From Auanema rhodensis (lineage: Eukaryota > Nematoda > Chromadorea > Rhabditida > Rhabditidae): a DNA stretch of 64,000 nt. The position numbers were made by a program, and so were the translations under genes. Below, piece after piece: positions 1-11,010 of the stretch. The notes beneath the pieces are model-generated. The model was not told the origin of the DNA. It did no database searches and saw only the letters and a program-made list of their open reading frames with translations. The stretch's first letter is position 1. Each line of letters starts with the position of its first letter. The DNA lies in assembly GCA_964057225.1 (NCBI GenBank), contig OZ059899.1, positions 6,510,001 to 6,574,000 of the forward strand, written 5' to 3'.

Positions 1-1614
1 CGAGCAATTTCAACCTGTAAATCAGTACAAATTAGTAACAATTGTTAAAAAAAAATCCTAAAAATTACGAAAACTAATTAATAAGAGCAACCGAATTTTA
101 AAACAAAGTGTTTAAAATGATTACCAAACAAATAGATATAACTAGGAACAACCCCCATGCTAAGTCTACACTTTGACCATCTACGGGGGGATTCTCTGCG
201 AATGATACAAGTCCTGTAAATATAATATTGTAATTAAAAACAACAGTAAAAAACATACCACGAATGAAACAAGTGGGACCGATAAAACCGAAAATAAGAC
301 AAAAGAAGAAAACACAACAAGCTGCTAGTAGGCGAGTTTTAATAAATCTGTACACCGCCTAAATATGTGAAAATACACATAAGCAATGAGAATTGAAAAG
401 TTGTACCTTAAAAAGCGATGGAGACTCGGGATTACTTTTTACTTCTTCGTCCCATAAAACCTTCATTCGAGCCATGTTTATATTACTGGCGTCAAAAATA
501 CTACAATTCCAAACCTGATCCTTATCAAGTTTACCCTTCAAATTCGAAATACATTTTTGAACAGTTGACTAATGACTTACTCGAAATGCTGAAAGTAGGT
601 ATTCAAATACCCAACTATAAGTTACAAACGAGAAAAGACCAGACTCATCAATTTTTGCTGATCCTTTCAAAACACTAGGAAAGCACATAACTTCATTGCG
701 TTAAATAAATACTAACCTTTTACTCGTTCTAATGGGCTGCATGTTCCGTAATGTAGACGAATACCTACTAAGGTCTTTGCTGGGTCGGCCCGAGGTATAC
801 CGATCAGCTGGATCGGAGCCCATCCTATAAAAATGTTTTATTGTTTTATTATTAAAAAAGAACTCAAAGACTTCACATGTCTGTATAATAAAGAAGCATA
901 GATAAAATTTATAGTAAAAGACAGTAGCAACAAGTGCATACGATATGACTACGAGAGCATAGTGATGAAGATAAAATCTTTTGCTAATGAATTAATGCTA
1001 TAATTTAAGAGGGGTGATAAAGAATGACTATTCTATTAGGAGACACGAATGGGATATAAATCACACTATTGTGCATGATAGGTGATAATTACTTAAAGAT
1101 AATAACTATGACTGCTTGGATATATAATATAGATAAATCGAATTTATTAAAAGTTTAATGTTGCAGGTTGCCAAAACGGTAAGCGATTGAAAGCATAATT
1201 TTTGATCGGTGATTTAAAAAAACAAAAATATCAAGGACAACTCTTAAGCAAGAATCGTAGAGAAGAATTTGACAAAAAAAGTCGATAAGGTATGAAACTA
1301 TCGTGAAGTTCTTATCCATATAAGTACAAGATATTTTCTATCAGGTAAAAATTATCGGAGAACAAATACAGAACCATCAGAGCAGAGCATATGATGAAAT
1401 ATTTTTCAGGAGATAAGAAGTAGTATAAGAACCAGAAAAAAGTTAGATTTTGAACTTATTTAAAATTATAAATAAAATCATCTTTGAAGTGAACTAACAA
1501 GTGAACTCACCTCTGATGTTTTGATGATTTCATATACACGACTCTTGGATAAACATCCTCTTCATCACGTTCACCAGGGTCCAACTGTACCCGTGCTTCA
1601 TCCACACCCTTCAT
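1..1614 (-). CDS. mrp-5: MRP5-type (ABCC5) ABC transporter, 5' part, partial
   Basis: This is the N-terminal part of an ABCC-family exporter; the gene continues past the left edge. Proposed exons are 1614-1511, 824-717, 674-581, 535-407, 358-259, 213-125 and 14-1. All have GT-AG introns and continuous phase; the 45-nt intron between 358-259 and 213-125 is a multiple of three and lacks a stop. The encoded protein has a hydrophilic leader with MQPIRTSK, then ESGLFSFVTYSW, GKLDKDQVW and TRLLAACCVFFFCLIFGFIGP. From memory these line up with vertebrate ABCC5 (LKPIRTTSK, AGLFSCMTFSW, GELSMEDVW, TRLILSIVCLMITQLAGFSGP), up to the first helices of TMD1. The nucleotide-binding domains lie outside the window. 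In C. elegans, MRP-5 exports heme from the intestine; the same role here is inferred. The ATG at 1614 follows a TTACAG acceptor, so the transcript may be trans-spliced there. Confidence 0.9.
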
Positions 1615-2638
1615 CCCTGTAACGAAAATGAAGATAGAAAAATAACATAATGGAAGCCATGTAAAAAAAAAGAGAAAAATTATTTTTGAAGGGCAAAGAA
1701 CACTGAAGAAAAGATGGCATGATTGAATAGACTGTAATCTCACTGGTTTACTCTAAACATTAGAAATTAAATAAAAACATTAAATTGGTAATAGCAAAAT
1801 ATATTTTAAAATAGATTGAAGCTTTTCTTAACTATAAAGTATAAAAACAGCCAACTAGTAGTTAATTTCAGTCCTATTGATACAAATGCACTGAAAGACA
1901 TCAATGAACTAATACGAGAAATCAACAGGAAACGTTCGGTTTAACTAATTTTTATAAAGCTCAATAAGAAATACAAATGAAGATAGCAAGTTCATTTCAA
2001 TTACAAAGATTACTTTCATTTGTATGAAAATCAGTTAACAAATTTAATTTAAATTGAGCATAATAAGTAGTTGATCAAGTGTGCAAACATGAAATACTGA
2101 AATATAAGACAAAGTCAAGAGCAAAGACCTATGAACTGAAAAAATCAAAGTAATACAGCATATTTAATCCTCCCGGAAAACCGGCCCGGAAAACATTTAA
2201 AATTAACATGGTCAGAACTATATGAGCATGGCCGCTCGCTGACCGCAACGCGACTGTTATGAAGAGCAATGGTCCATTCAAAAGAAAAAGTTATACTACC
2301 GGTTCACAAATGTATAAGATTCAGCCAACACAAGTATGGCCTACTGGCAGATGAAGCCATAGTTCAGGTTATCGAAGATGAAAGGAAGGAAACAGAATTG
2401 CTTGTTGTAGTGACACAATATCTCACCATACTACTTCATCTATCTTATATTCTCTCTCTTTTCACCCCCTCCCTCTTTCTTTTCTACCCCTCTCTCCCTC
2501 TCTCTGTCTTTCTATGTCTCTTTTCTCTCTTTTTGCTTTCTTTTATTTCAATTTTTACATTGCCTCCCACTTTTCAGTCCTTTTTCTTTTTCTCTATCTG
2601 AATCACAATCTCTTTATCTCTGTATACATCTCAATTAC

Positions 2639-2707
<69 letters not shown>

Positions 2708-3161
2708 TTCCCTCTCTCTCTATCTATCTCTCTCTTTCTTTTTCTCTCTCTTCAAATATTGCTTCTCCCGTATTCCATCTTTTATATTATTGTTTCGTTT
2801 TCATTATCATAGTCCTATTCATCCTTCTCTAGTTTTTCTCACATTTTCGCAGCCATTGTTGTTTTGCTATTTCGTCTTCTATTATTATTCGGTCAGTTCT
2901 ATTCTGAGAATGTTTCTCTGTTATGTAGCTCAAACCTATTAACTATTGCTAAACGTTGTATAACTAAAACATTATACAACGTACCATAAAGGAAGTTTTC
3001 GTTTCCGAGCTTCCGATTGCAATGTTTCTGATGGTTAGAGGTGAAGACTATCCTATGTAATTCATTGAGAATTTATCCCGTAATCTGTTTGTTATCGAAT
3101 CATTGAACTTTGGGATTTATACGAAAAAAAATTGAAAATAAGTCGTTGTTATTAGATTTAT
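1615..3161. other. intergenic, no gene seen
   Basis: About 1.5 kb between the mrp-5 start and the end of the sulfurase gene. It is AT-rich and contains the CT microsatellite listed separately. Open frames here come from the pyrimidine-rich repeat or lack coding character. The stretch probably holds the mrp-5 promoter. Confidence 0.6.
2642..2756. repeat. (CT)n microsatellite with imperfect flank
   Basis: Uninterrupted CT repeat from 2642 to 2699, followed by interrupted CTTT/CTAT units to about 2756, inside a longer pyrimidine-rich tract that begins near 2440. It produces long Ser/Leu-rich translations that are not genes. Confidence 0.95.
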
Positions 3162-6100
3162 TCATTCAAAGAATATAGAATCATTAACTTGAACAGGTTC
3201 ATTTTGATCTCCTATCTCTTGCAGATATATTCCAAAGGTCATCTGAATAATTGAGATCAGAACTCGTGAATATTTATTTTTACTAACCCGTTCTCTGTTT
3301 CTCATGCTCCTAAGAGCTATTATCATAGCCGGATTTTTTTCTCCTGTCAGCTGATCTACACAAATCATTTCGCATCGACTACATTTCCCTGATACCTAGA
3401 CAACATATATTTCATCTAGTATATGTTTTAAAATTCATTGCACTCACTCGAAACTTTGTATTATTCACTGTGACATATTTCGCTTGATCTTCAATGAATG
3501 GCGGTAAGCCTTTCACTACAATGTTGGGCCGGAATCTCAAAATAGCTTCTTCAAGAGATAATCCTGAAGTTCAACATAGCTGTATCATACGATTATCATT
3601 GTAATACCTATTTCTTCTGCTAACAATAGTACTGACGCTTCATTTACTAAAAGATAAGGTGCTTCGTTGGAGAGACTACGAGAAGAATCTGAACGAATGA
3701 TAAGAAAAAGAAACCTTTTGCAATATTGTACCGTGAGTCACGCGCCTTAGATGACAATCTGTTGCGTTTAAAGCGCTATCAAGCCAATTTCCAACTTCTT
3801 TCCCACAATCTTCAACGGTAATCCTGAAATAGAAAATAGTTAGATGAGGACGGAAACTAACAAAAACGAGGAAATAAAAAGAAATAATTCACTGACGCAT
3901 CAGAGCACACAATATTATTTATAGGTATTATGCCATTCATTTCCAATGGAATATTTACAGAGTTTAGCATATTTTCAGAAGTTAAAACCAATGAATTGTT
4001 CTCCATCTGTATAAAAAATAATTATGTATGTGAAATTGTTATAAACATACTTTTGTTGATAGTTGACAAAGTTGAGGATACTTCTTCTGTGACAATGTTA
4101 TATCATTTGAAATAATCATGAAATTTCTATCATGTAGAATACCCGTGGAGGTAAACTGGGTTCTAAAAACGAGAAGAAGTATATTCAAATTAGGAGTGAT
4201 TAGTTACGTTTCAGTATAAAAGCCTCGACAACTTTTTATCGGATAACAAAATAAACGTGATATAGTTGGATTGAAGCTTGTGATAGGTAGTGGATGCTCT
4301 ATGCTTGAATGCTTTTGGGCTCCCAAGAAGCAAAAATCTATCATTTGCTCAAGAACTTCTATGTCCTAATTGTATTTATAATGAAATGTTTCTTTTATCG
4401 TAAAATACCTTAGATTTAGACGAACGTCCAAATGAAATTCGAACCGCTCCTGTCGGTTTTCCTTCTAATATATCAACCTGATCCCCACATTCTTTTCCCG
4501 ACTAAAAAAATAAAAAATGTAAGTAGAATATATGTATAATTCAAAAGTTCGCTCTCTTTACCTCCATATGAGAAATTAATTCGTTTGTTGATAATCCCAG
4601 AAATTTTTGACAAGCTCCTATGTTACAAAAACATCCGGTTCTTAGTTCAATTCCAAATAAGTCAGCCATTTTAGAAACCTACAATTAGTTTTATAATACA
4701 TAACAATTTGCGTTGAAGCGAAAAACATAATGACTAGTAGGAATCTGCTTAGAACAAAAAGTGCATCACTATAACATATAAAGATTTACAAATAACCTCA
4801 GAATAGCCGATAAATTCTCCTTTTTCGTTCAGTAGATTGAATGAAATGATAGGACCCTGATTGCTAAAATTATCCTAAAATGAAATATATAAGTTGCTGA
4901 TTACAAGCGCTAAACAAACATGATTTTCCAAATAGAGTTCAACAGCTTTTTGCCCATTCCAATGAAATTTACTCTTAAGCATAGATATTGCTTCTCTAGT
5001 TAAAGAAGCCGTTAATTTCTCAATTTCTGATATACCTCCTAATGATAAAATGTTTTAAAGTAATGAACATACTCTTGTGTTACCGTGCTTTTCTATGTCA
5101 TCAAATCCCTTTTGAAGTGCAGCTATTCCATAGAAGTTTTGAGTACCATCCTCAAATCTTAAAAAATAATTGAATAATTAAAGCTTTTTTAAACGTACTT
5201 CTCTTCGATCTTAGATCGTTGAACGATAAAAAATGTTTCTGGTGCTAAAGAAGCCACTGTTCCACCAGAAAAATAATGTTTGTGTAGATATTGCGCTGAG
5301 TCTAAATTGATATTTCTTTAGATATTGTGTTGAATTCAATCTGCATTGACCAATAAACAATATCTCACCTTTTTTTACTAGAAGTGCTCCTAATCCTGAT
5401 GGATATCCAAACATTTTATAAAATGAAACAACCAAAAAATCAGGTTGAATATCAGATAAGTCCAATTTTGAGCAGCTTACTAAAGCAGCAGCATCTAGTA
5501 AGACAGACCAGCCTATCATCAAAACCATTATATATATACATATATATATTTAATCACACCTTTTGCTTGAAGGGTTCTTACAATTTCCAAGTTATATTTA
5601 TGCCCAGAGAAATTGCTCATGGCTGTTACAGCGAATAAAGAGTTTGATGATATTTGAGGGATGTCTTCAGGAACATCTCGTAAGCATACTATTGTATCTA
5701 CCTAAAACATATGATTTGATGTTCAGTTAACAACCTAAACTAACTTTATCTCGCACTAGCTCTCGTAATCCAACAATTGAATTATGAGAATCCATCAGGT
5801 AACCAAAAGAGGCTCCTATGTAACAAAGTATTATATATGTAAATATGATCTTTTCAAGATTTACCACTGTAAAAACATTTTGCCATTTGACTGCTAGTGT
5901 TTTGCTTCGGGCCGAAGTTAAATGATTCAGCTACTATTTTTAAGCTATGAGTTGCATTATGAGTAAAAATCACAGCATATTCATCGGAGTTAGTTGAAAA
6001 AAAATTGAGGACTCTGAAGAAAGGACAATCTAGCACGTGTATAAACAATATTCATAGAATTTTTTGAAAAACAACATACCTTTGCCGCGAATTATTAATA

Positions 6101-6234
6101 ATATTGTTTGTAATTCTGCTAGTAGCGTGATGTGAATGCGGATTCGAAAACGAAACAGTTTCAAGTAACTTACATATCTCTACTATTTGTTCCTTAGAAG
6201 GAAGGGTAGCTCCAGCGTGATCCAAATAGGGCAT
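3162..6234 (-). CDS. MOCOS: molybdenum cofactor sulfurase
   Basis: MOCOS is a PLP-dependent cysteine desulfurase that sulfurates the molybdenum cofactor of xanthine dehydrogenase and aldehyde oxidase in the cytosol. The N-terminal desulfurase domain begins with [11 protein letters not shown]. It contains [20 protein letters not shown] and the PLP-lysine motif [17 protein letters not shown]. The later [16 protein letters not shown] carries the active-site cysteine, and [20 protein letters not shown] follows. The C-terminal MOSC domain ends with [12 protein letters not shown] and TFGIYL. This is the full two-domain architecture of animal MOCOS, split by short introns; the first junction (6080 to 6013) was checked for phase. 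The start is placed at the ATG at 6234, just before YLDHAG. A longer N-terminus from an upstream exon is possible, but none was seen. The gene is divergent from TAF1B, with about 740 nt between starts. The last base of the TGA stop is the first A of an AATAAA signal. Confidence 0.93.
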
Positions 6235-6975
6235 GTCAAATGATAAATAACTGTTTTGGCACACCAGTTCAGTTTAATAACTTATTAAAGAATATATGAT
6301 TCTCAATTCAAGGTAGTCTTGTAGCCGCAGAAAAGCTATCTTATCAGCTTTGATAACAAACTACAGTAAGGATGACCCCACAGCCATCAAAGAATCATGC
6401 CTCTAGAATCCTTTCGTTGAAGGCAATAACAAATATTTTACAGGAGAGTGTTGTAATTTCTCCTGACTTCAGTTATTCTGCCGAAGAAAAATGTAGAAGA
6501 CAATATGTCTATTTAATACCGGTTGTGTATCTATTTCTAATGATTGTTATACCTACTTTCCGTTCTTGTTAGTTAATTATTGATTAGAACTGATATTTAT
6601 AATTGTTGAAAAATCAAGTAAGATTATTATGGAAATATGATATATCTATAATAAGAATATTCTGAAAACAGGAAACAGGCACTCCAGTGTACAGCATGAA
6701 AAATTGCATTGCTGAAAACGATTTATTACTATGCTTAGTTATTGCAATGTGATAATAATAATTTTTGCTCCAATGTTGCACATACATTATACAGTAATAC
6801 TATTTTTGATACTTCCATATAATTATTAGTATATAATATATAATACTAAAATGAACCCGAAAACATTGGTATTATAATTTTTTGGTCCTATCACGATTTA
6901 AACATTCAAATCTGTTCGTGTTATTGGAATATAACTTGAAGTATTTAATTTCTTTAAGCTTCAACGTTTTATGAT

Positions 6976-9900
6976 ATGGATTTGTCTTGTACAATATGCC
7001 AGTCAAAAAAGAATGAAATTCGAGATGGTCTTCTTTATTGTTTAACATGTAATTCCCAAATTACTGTGAGTTATTGAGATAGAAAATCAGCTCCACGGAC
7101 TAGCTTTATAGACATTCTTAGAGTATGAAGTAGATGATAGCTCCATCGCTGCTACAGGTCGATTTAAAGTGAGACAGAAAGTAATTAGAAATGTCGAGCA
7201 ATTAGGTATTGATGATACTGAATTACAAACGACTGGGGTACAGAAAATCAAAAAAAGAAAGGTACTTGTAAACTTAAAGTTCTTCAATCTTATCGTTTTT
7301 CATTCAGGGTTTCCGAGGAGAAATTGAAATTAGCAAAGAATTTGAAAGTAAAAGCAAAACTGTTTCTCGACTAAAGTGAGTATGTTGTAAATGTGTCCAG
7401 AATTAAATTTCATATTAAAGAAAAACAAATTTACATTCGAAATCTGAAGTAGCTGAGCATCTAGCTAATATTGGAAGGAGATTGCTCACTGTTACCAAAA
7501 TTATAGTGAAAATAACTCGAACTTTAGTAGATGAGTATAATTTTCCAGCTGAACTACCTGTAAACTTTAAATTATGATATATATTTACGTAATTATTCAG
7601 GAGACCTGTCTAACGTATTGGCAGTTGTATCTACAACATTGCAAAATAGCTTTCCATGATGAAGAGTACGAATGTGAATTAGATAATATGTACCGAGCCT
7701 TGATTGAAAGAAAAATCAGGTACCCGAAAAATCAGGTGTCTTTTTTTTAATATATAGGGATGATTTTTAGTGAAGGAGAACAAAAACGCACTAAACGTGA
7801 GAGAGACAAACGCAAACAAGAAAGAGGTACTGCTAAATTTTATTCAATTCCTTCAGCATTTATTTCTAGCTAAAACGGCTTTCAACAAAAGTTCCAATCC
7901 GCTAGCACTCTTATTAAGTACGAACATTGATGAAAATCTTGGAATGTCATCTGATGAAGAAAATACTGATGATATGAAGAAAATAAAAAAGGTAATATTT
8001 AATTGAGATACTAACTTATGTGAACTATTTAGCCTGCAGCTGAACAATACACTATCGATGTTCTTCCAACTTTTATCAATGAAGAGGCATTTCGACATGT
8101 TAGTTCATACTATTCTAGTATAGTATTTGTGCTATTATCTTCAGATTGACTCAGTCTATCTACAGATGGATTTTATTATAGCAATGGTTCATGCTTCTTT
8201 ACTTTCTGTCGGATGTCATTGGGTTATGTTGTCAGATATTGTGAGGTAGTTTCTTCTCTATCACTAATATATTAAATTTTCGCATAGATGGATGAATGAA
8301 GATAGATTCTTTATTGGAAAATCCGAACTTGCTTCAACAGGAAGAATGAACAAGAAAAGAGCTATGGTCCAAACTTCAATTCTCGGGGTTTTTCTTGTTT
8401 AGATCAGCTATTTAATTTGTAATTTGATAGGGCATGCCACTTTACGAATACACCCGAATGTCGTTATGGTTCTGGCAATCAATTGCTCCTCCTGTTCCTA
8501 ATTTTCGATTAGATATCACTAAGGTTTTGTTCATGTTTTGTTAAATTCCAGTATTCTTGTTTTAGTTGTTTTCGAGGTATCTCTTTGATTTGAATCTTCC
8601 CACGGATTTTATGGAGTGTATAACAGTTCTTTATGATTTATTTCCTCTGAACAACGAAATATCTCAAGAATCTCTACGTTGTCAAGGAGATATATTAGAG
8701 GTTATATTGTGATTTCTTTGCTTAAAAATTTAGAAAATTTTTTAGGGATTCCCTTTATGTCAACTTAAAAAGGATAACAATGTTCAAAATTGTTTCAGAC
8801 GAAATATGAAATCTGCTATCAATGAGTATTCTAAAATTTTAAGTCAATTGACTTTTCTTGTTTTTTCAGCATTTTTTTCTCTCTTGAAACCAAGATTATG
8901 GCATACATTCTTCTTGCTTTAAAACTACGATTTTCTCTTGATGATTCTGAAAATGTTATCAGGATAGTATTATAATTTATTATATTTAAATTTAGGAATA
9001 CGAACCTGGAACCTTCAATATTCCCTCTTACGTATATCAATTGAAGCTAAGATTGCTGCACATGGACGGTCATAATGCAACAGACATTCTTCAACGAAGG
9101 TGTTTTGTTCACATGTACTAATACTGTTTTAATGCTGATTTCAGTGAACCGTTCATAGATCATAAAATTAAACCTGAGTTTGGGCATGGTGGTAATGTTC
9201 GTGTTAGGTAAGTCAAGTATTTTAGTGCAATATCCTATTTTCCATCAGTTCTAAACAAGATGTATATGTATTCAAAAACAAGGGTAGGGATGCCATGTTC
9301 TGGGATTCATGCCCAAGTGTTCAAAATCTTGAACAAGTTTGTTTCTCCTCATATATCTCCTTTTTCATTTTTTTTAGTTTGATATGCTACCTCCTTATCT
9401 CCCACCTGAATTATGCAAAAAACCAGATCGTAGCGAAAGAGGAAACAGAATATTATTCTGTAAGCATACGTAGTGCTTGAAATATTTACTCTTACATTTT
9501 CAGCACCTTTACGGTATCAGACTAATGCTATGAGAGACTACTTAGGAAAAAATAGGACTCCCGAAGAAAAAGATGAAATACGAAAAAGGATTGACGACAC
9601 TTGCTTGAAACTTTTTATGGAAGATTTCGGGGTATTTTATTTAGTTATAACTTTATAAATGTACGCTCGTAAGCTTATAGATGTATGATCTAAACTCTTC
9701 GGGAAATTCCACTTGGAATCGGTGCTTTCCCAATTCTAATGAATTCAAAGTTTGTTAACCATATCATACTTCCTTCGATTAAATTTTGTTTAGCGTTATC
9801 CTCGACCACTTTGGGCTCAAGGATGCATATATACGTACAACACTCGCCACAATAAAAAGTTCAAGTCAAAAATAGATGTGGTATTTGTTTCTGTTTTTTA

Positions 9901-10795
9901 TACAACAATCAAAATTTAATTAGAAATGCTCTAATGGGCCCTGCTCTGTTTTTGTTTCACGTAAAGCATGTTCCGATGCATTTACTGCTGCTTCTCCTTA
10001 CATGAGTAATACATTCAAAACATTATTAAATTCCTTCGCAACACTGATAGGCTCGTTTTGGAAAATATAACAAATTTTAATATTTTCATTTTAAGGAGAA
10101 TTGGATATAGTATTATACTCATGTTATATGATGCTCGAATTGATGGTTGTTGATCACGGCAGGTTGAATTTTTATTGAGTAGCATGTTTTTATAATGAAT
10201 AATACAGATACACTGAAATAGCGAATAATCTTGTAGAAGGAAGTACGATCCCCTTAACGTATGCTTTATTCGAAAATTCTGGAGTCTCTAGAAGCTATAA
10301 CGGAAGAATAAGTGCTTACCATGAAGTAGATTCTGTCAAGGAAATCAAAATGTATAAATTGGGAATAGCTGAAACTTATGGTGCAATTTAATGTTTATTC
10401 AAGATATATAACAACTCTTTTTAGCTGATCCAAGTACTGAAAGTCTTGAAAGCACTGTACATACAGGTTTCTCGGCATCTGATAGCAGCTCCAATAGTAG
10501 TAATGATAAAACGTCTGACGATTCATCATCTGATACTGAAAGTAGTTGTAGTTCTCAGGACATACCTATAAATGTAATTTAGCAAATTTAATTTTAGTAT
10601 TTACTTTATATTCAGACAACCTCACAGACCGTACCTGTTTCTCTCACACCAGATCAAATTATGATGTCGTCACGTCATCAGCGTATGCTATTCAGTGTAA
10701 GTTTTAATTTTTCTAATTGATATTCTGACATTTTTAAGACGAGAGCATATGATTGGGACACAGTTTGGCATATACTAGCTACAAAATATTGGTAA
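6976..10795 (+). CDS. TAF1B: TAF1B, RNA polymerase I TBP-associated factor (Rrn7 family)
   Basis: TAF1B is the TFIIB-like subunit of the SL1/TIF-IB complex that recruits RNA polymerase I to rDNA promoters in the nucleolus. The first exon encodes a zinc ribbon: two CxxC pairs, SCTICQS and YCLTCNS. Further exons give CLTYWQLYLQHC, a Lys/Arg/Glu-rich linker, then DIVRWMNEDRFF and SRYLFDLNLPTDFME. KIMAYILLALKLRFSLDDS follows. The last two blocks match remembered human TAF1B blocks (KYLMEVNLPDEMHS, VVLKLLFLLDDS). A later block, ELDIVLYSCYMMLELMVVDH, resembles the second cyclin-fold region. The C-terminal exons are Ser/Asp-rich. About eighteen exons are separated by introns near 45-60 nt; the downstream splices (9630 to 10580) stay in phase only when two short exons near 9690-9760 and 9794-9880 are included. 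The ATG at 6976 begins the zinc-ribbon exon. Orthology is firm for the middle of the protein and inferred for the tail. Confidence 0.85.
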
Positions 10796-11004
10796 TTTTG
10801 AACAGGTGTGTAGGTTTTGTTTTCAATTTTCAAAATATCGGGTGAGAGTTATTCTATTTTTTCGAATACTCTATTTTTGTGATAGTCTTATTTCTTTTGT
10901 TAATGTTTTTTATTTTTTGTAAATGATTTTTATTTTATTTTGTTAGATATTACACATTTTTGATCTCATGTGTTAAGTTTAAGTACATTGCACATTACGA
11001 TTAC

Positions 11005-11010
11005 AATAAA
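11005..11010 (+). terminator. AATAAA polyadenylation signal
   Basis: AATAAA lies 209 nt downstream of the TAF1B stop codon and is followed by an A/T-rich stretch. It is the likely poly(A) signal of that transcript. Confidence 0.55.

Noticed and set aside
1892-1901. TGAAAGACAT, the first ten bases of miR-71
   Set aside because: The match stops after ten bases and no complementary arm lies nearby.
2269-2942. Two overlapping Ser/Leu-rich frames
   Set aside because: They are translations of the CT microsatellite and its pyrimidine-rich flank.
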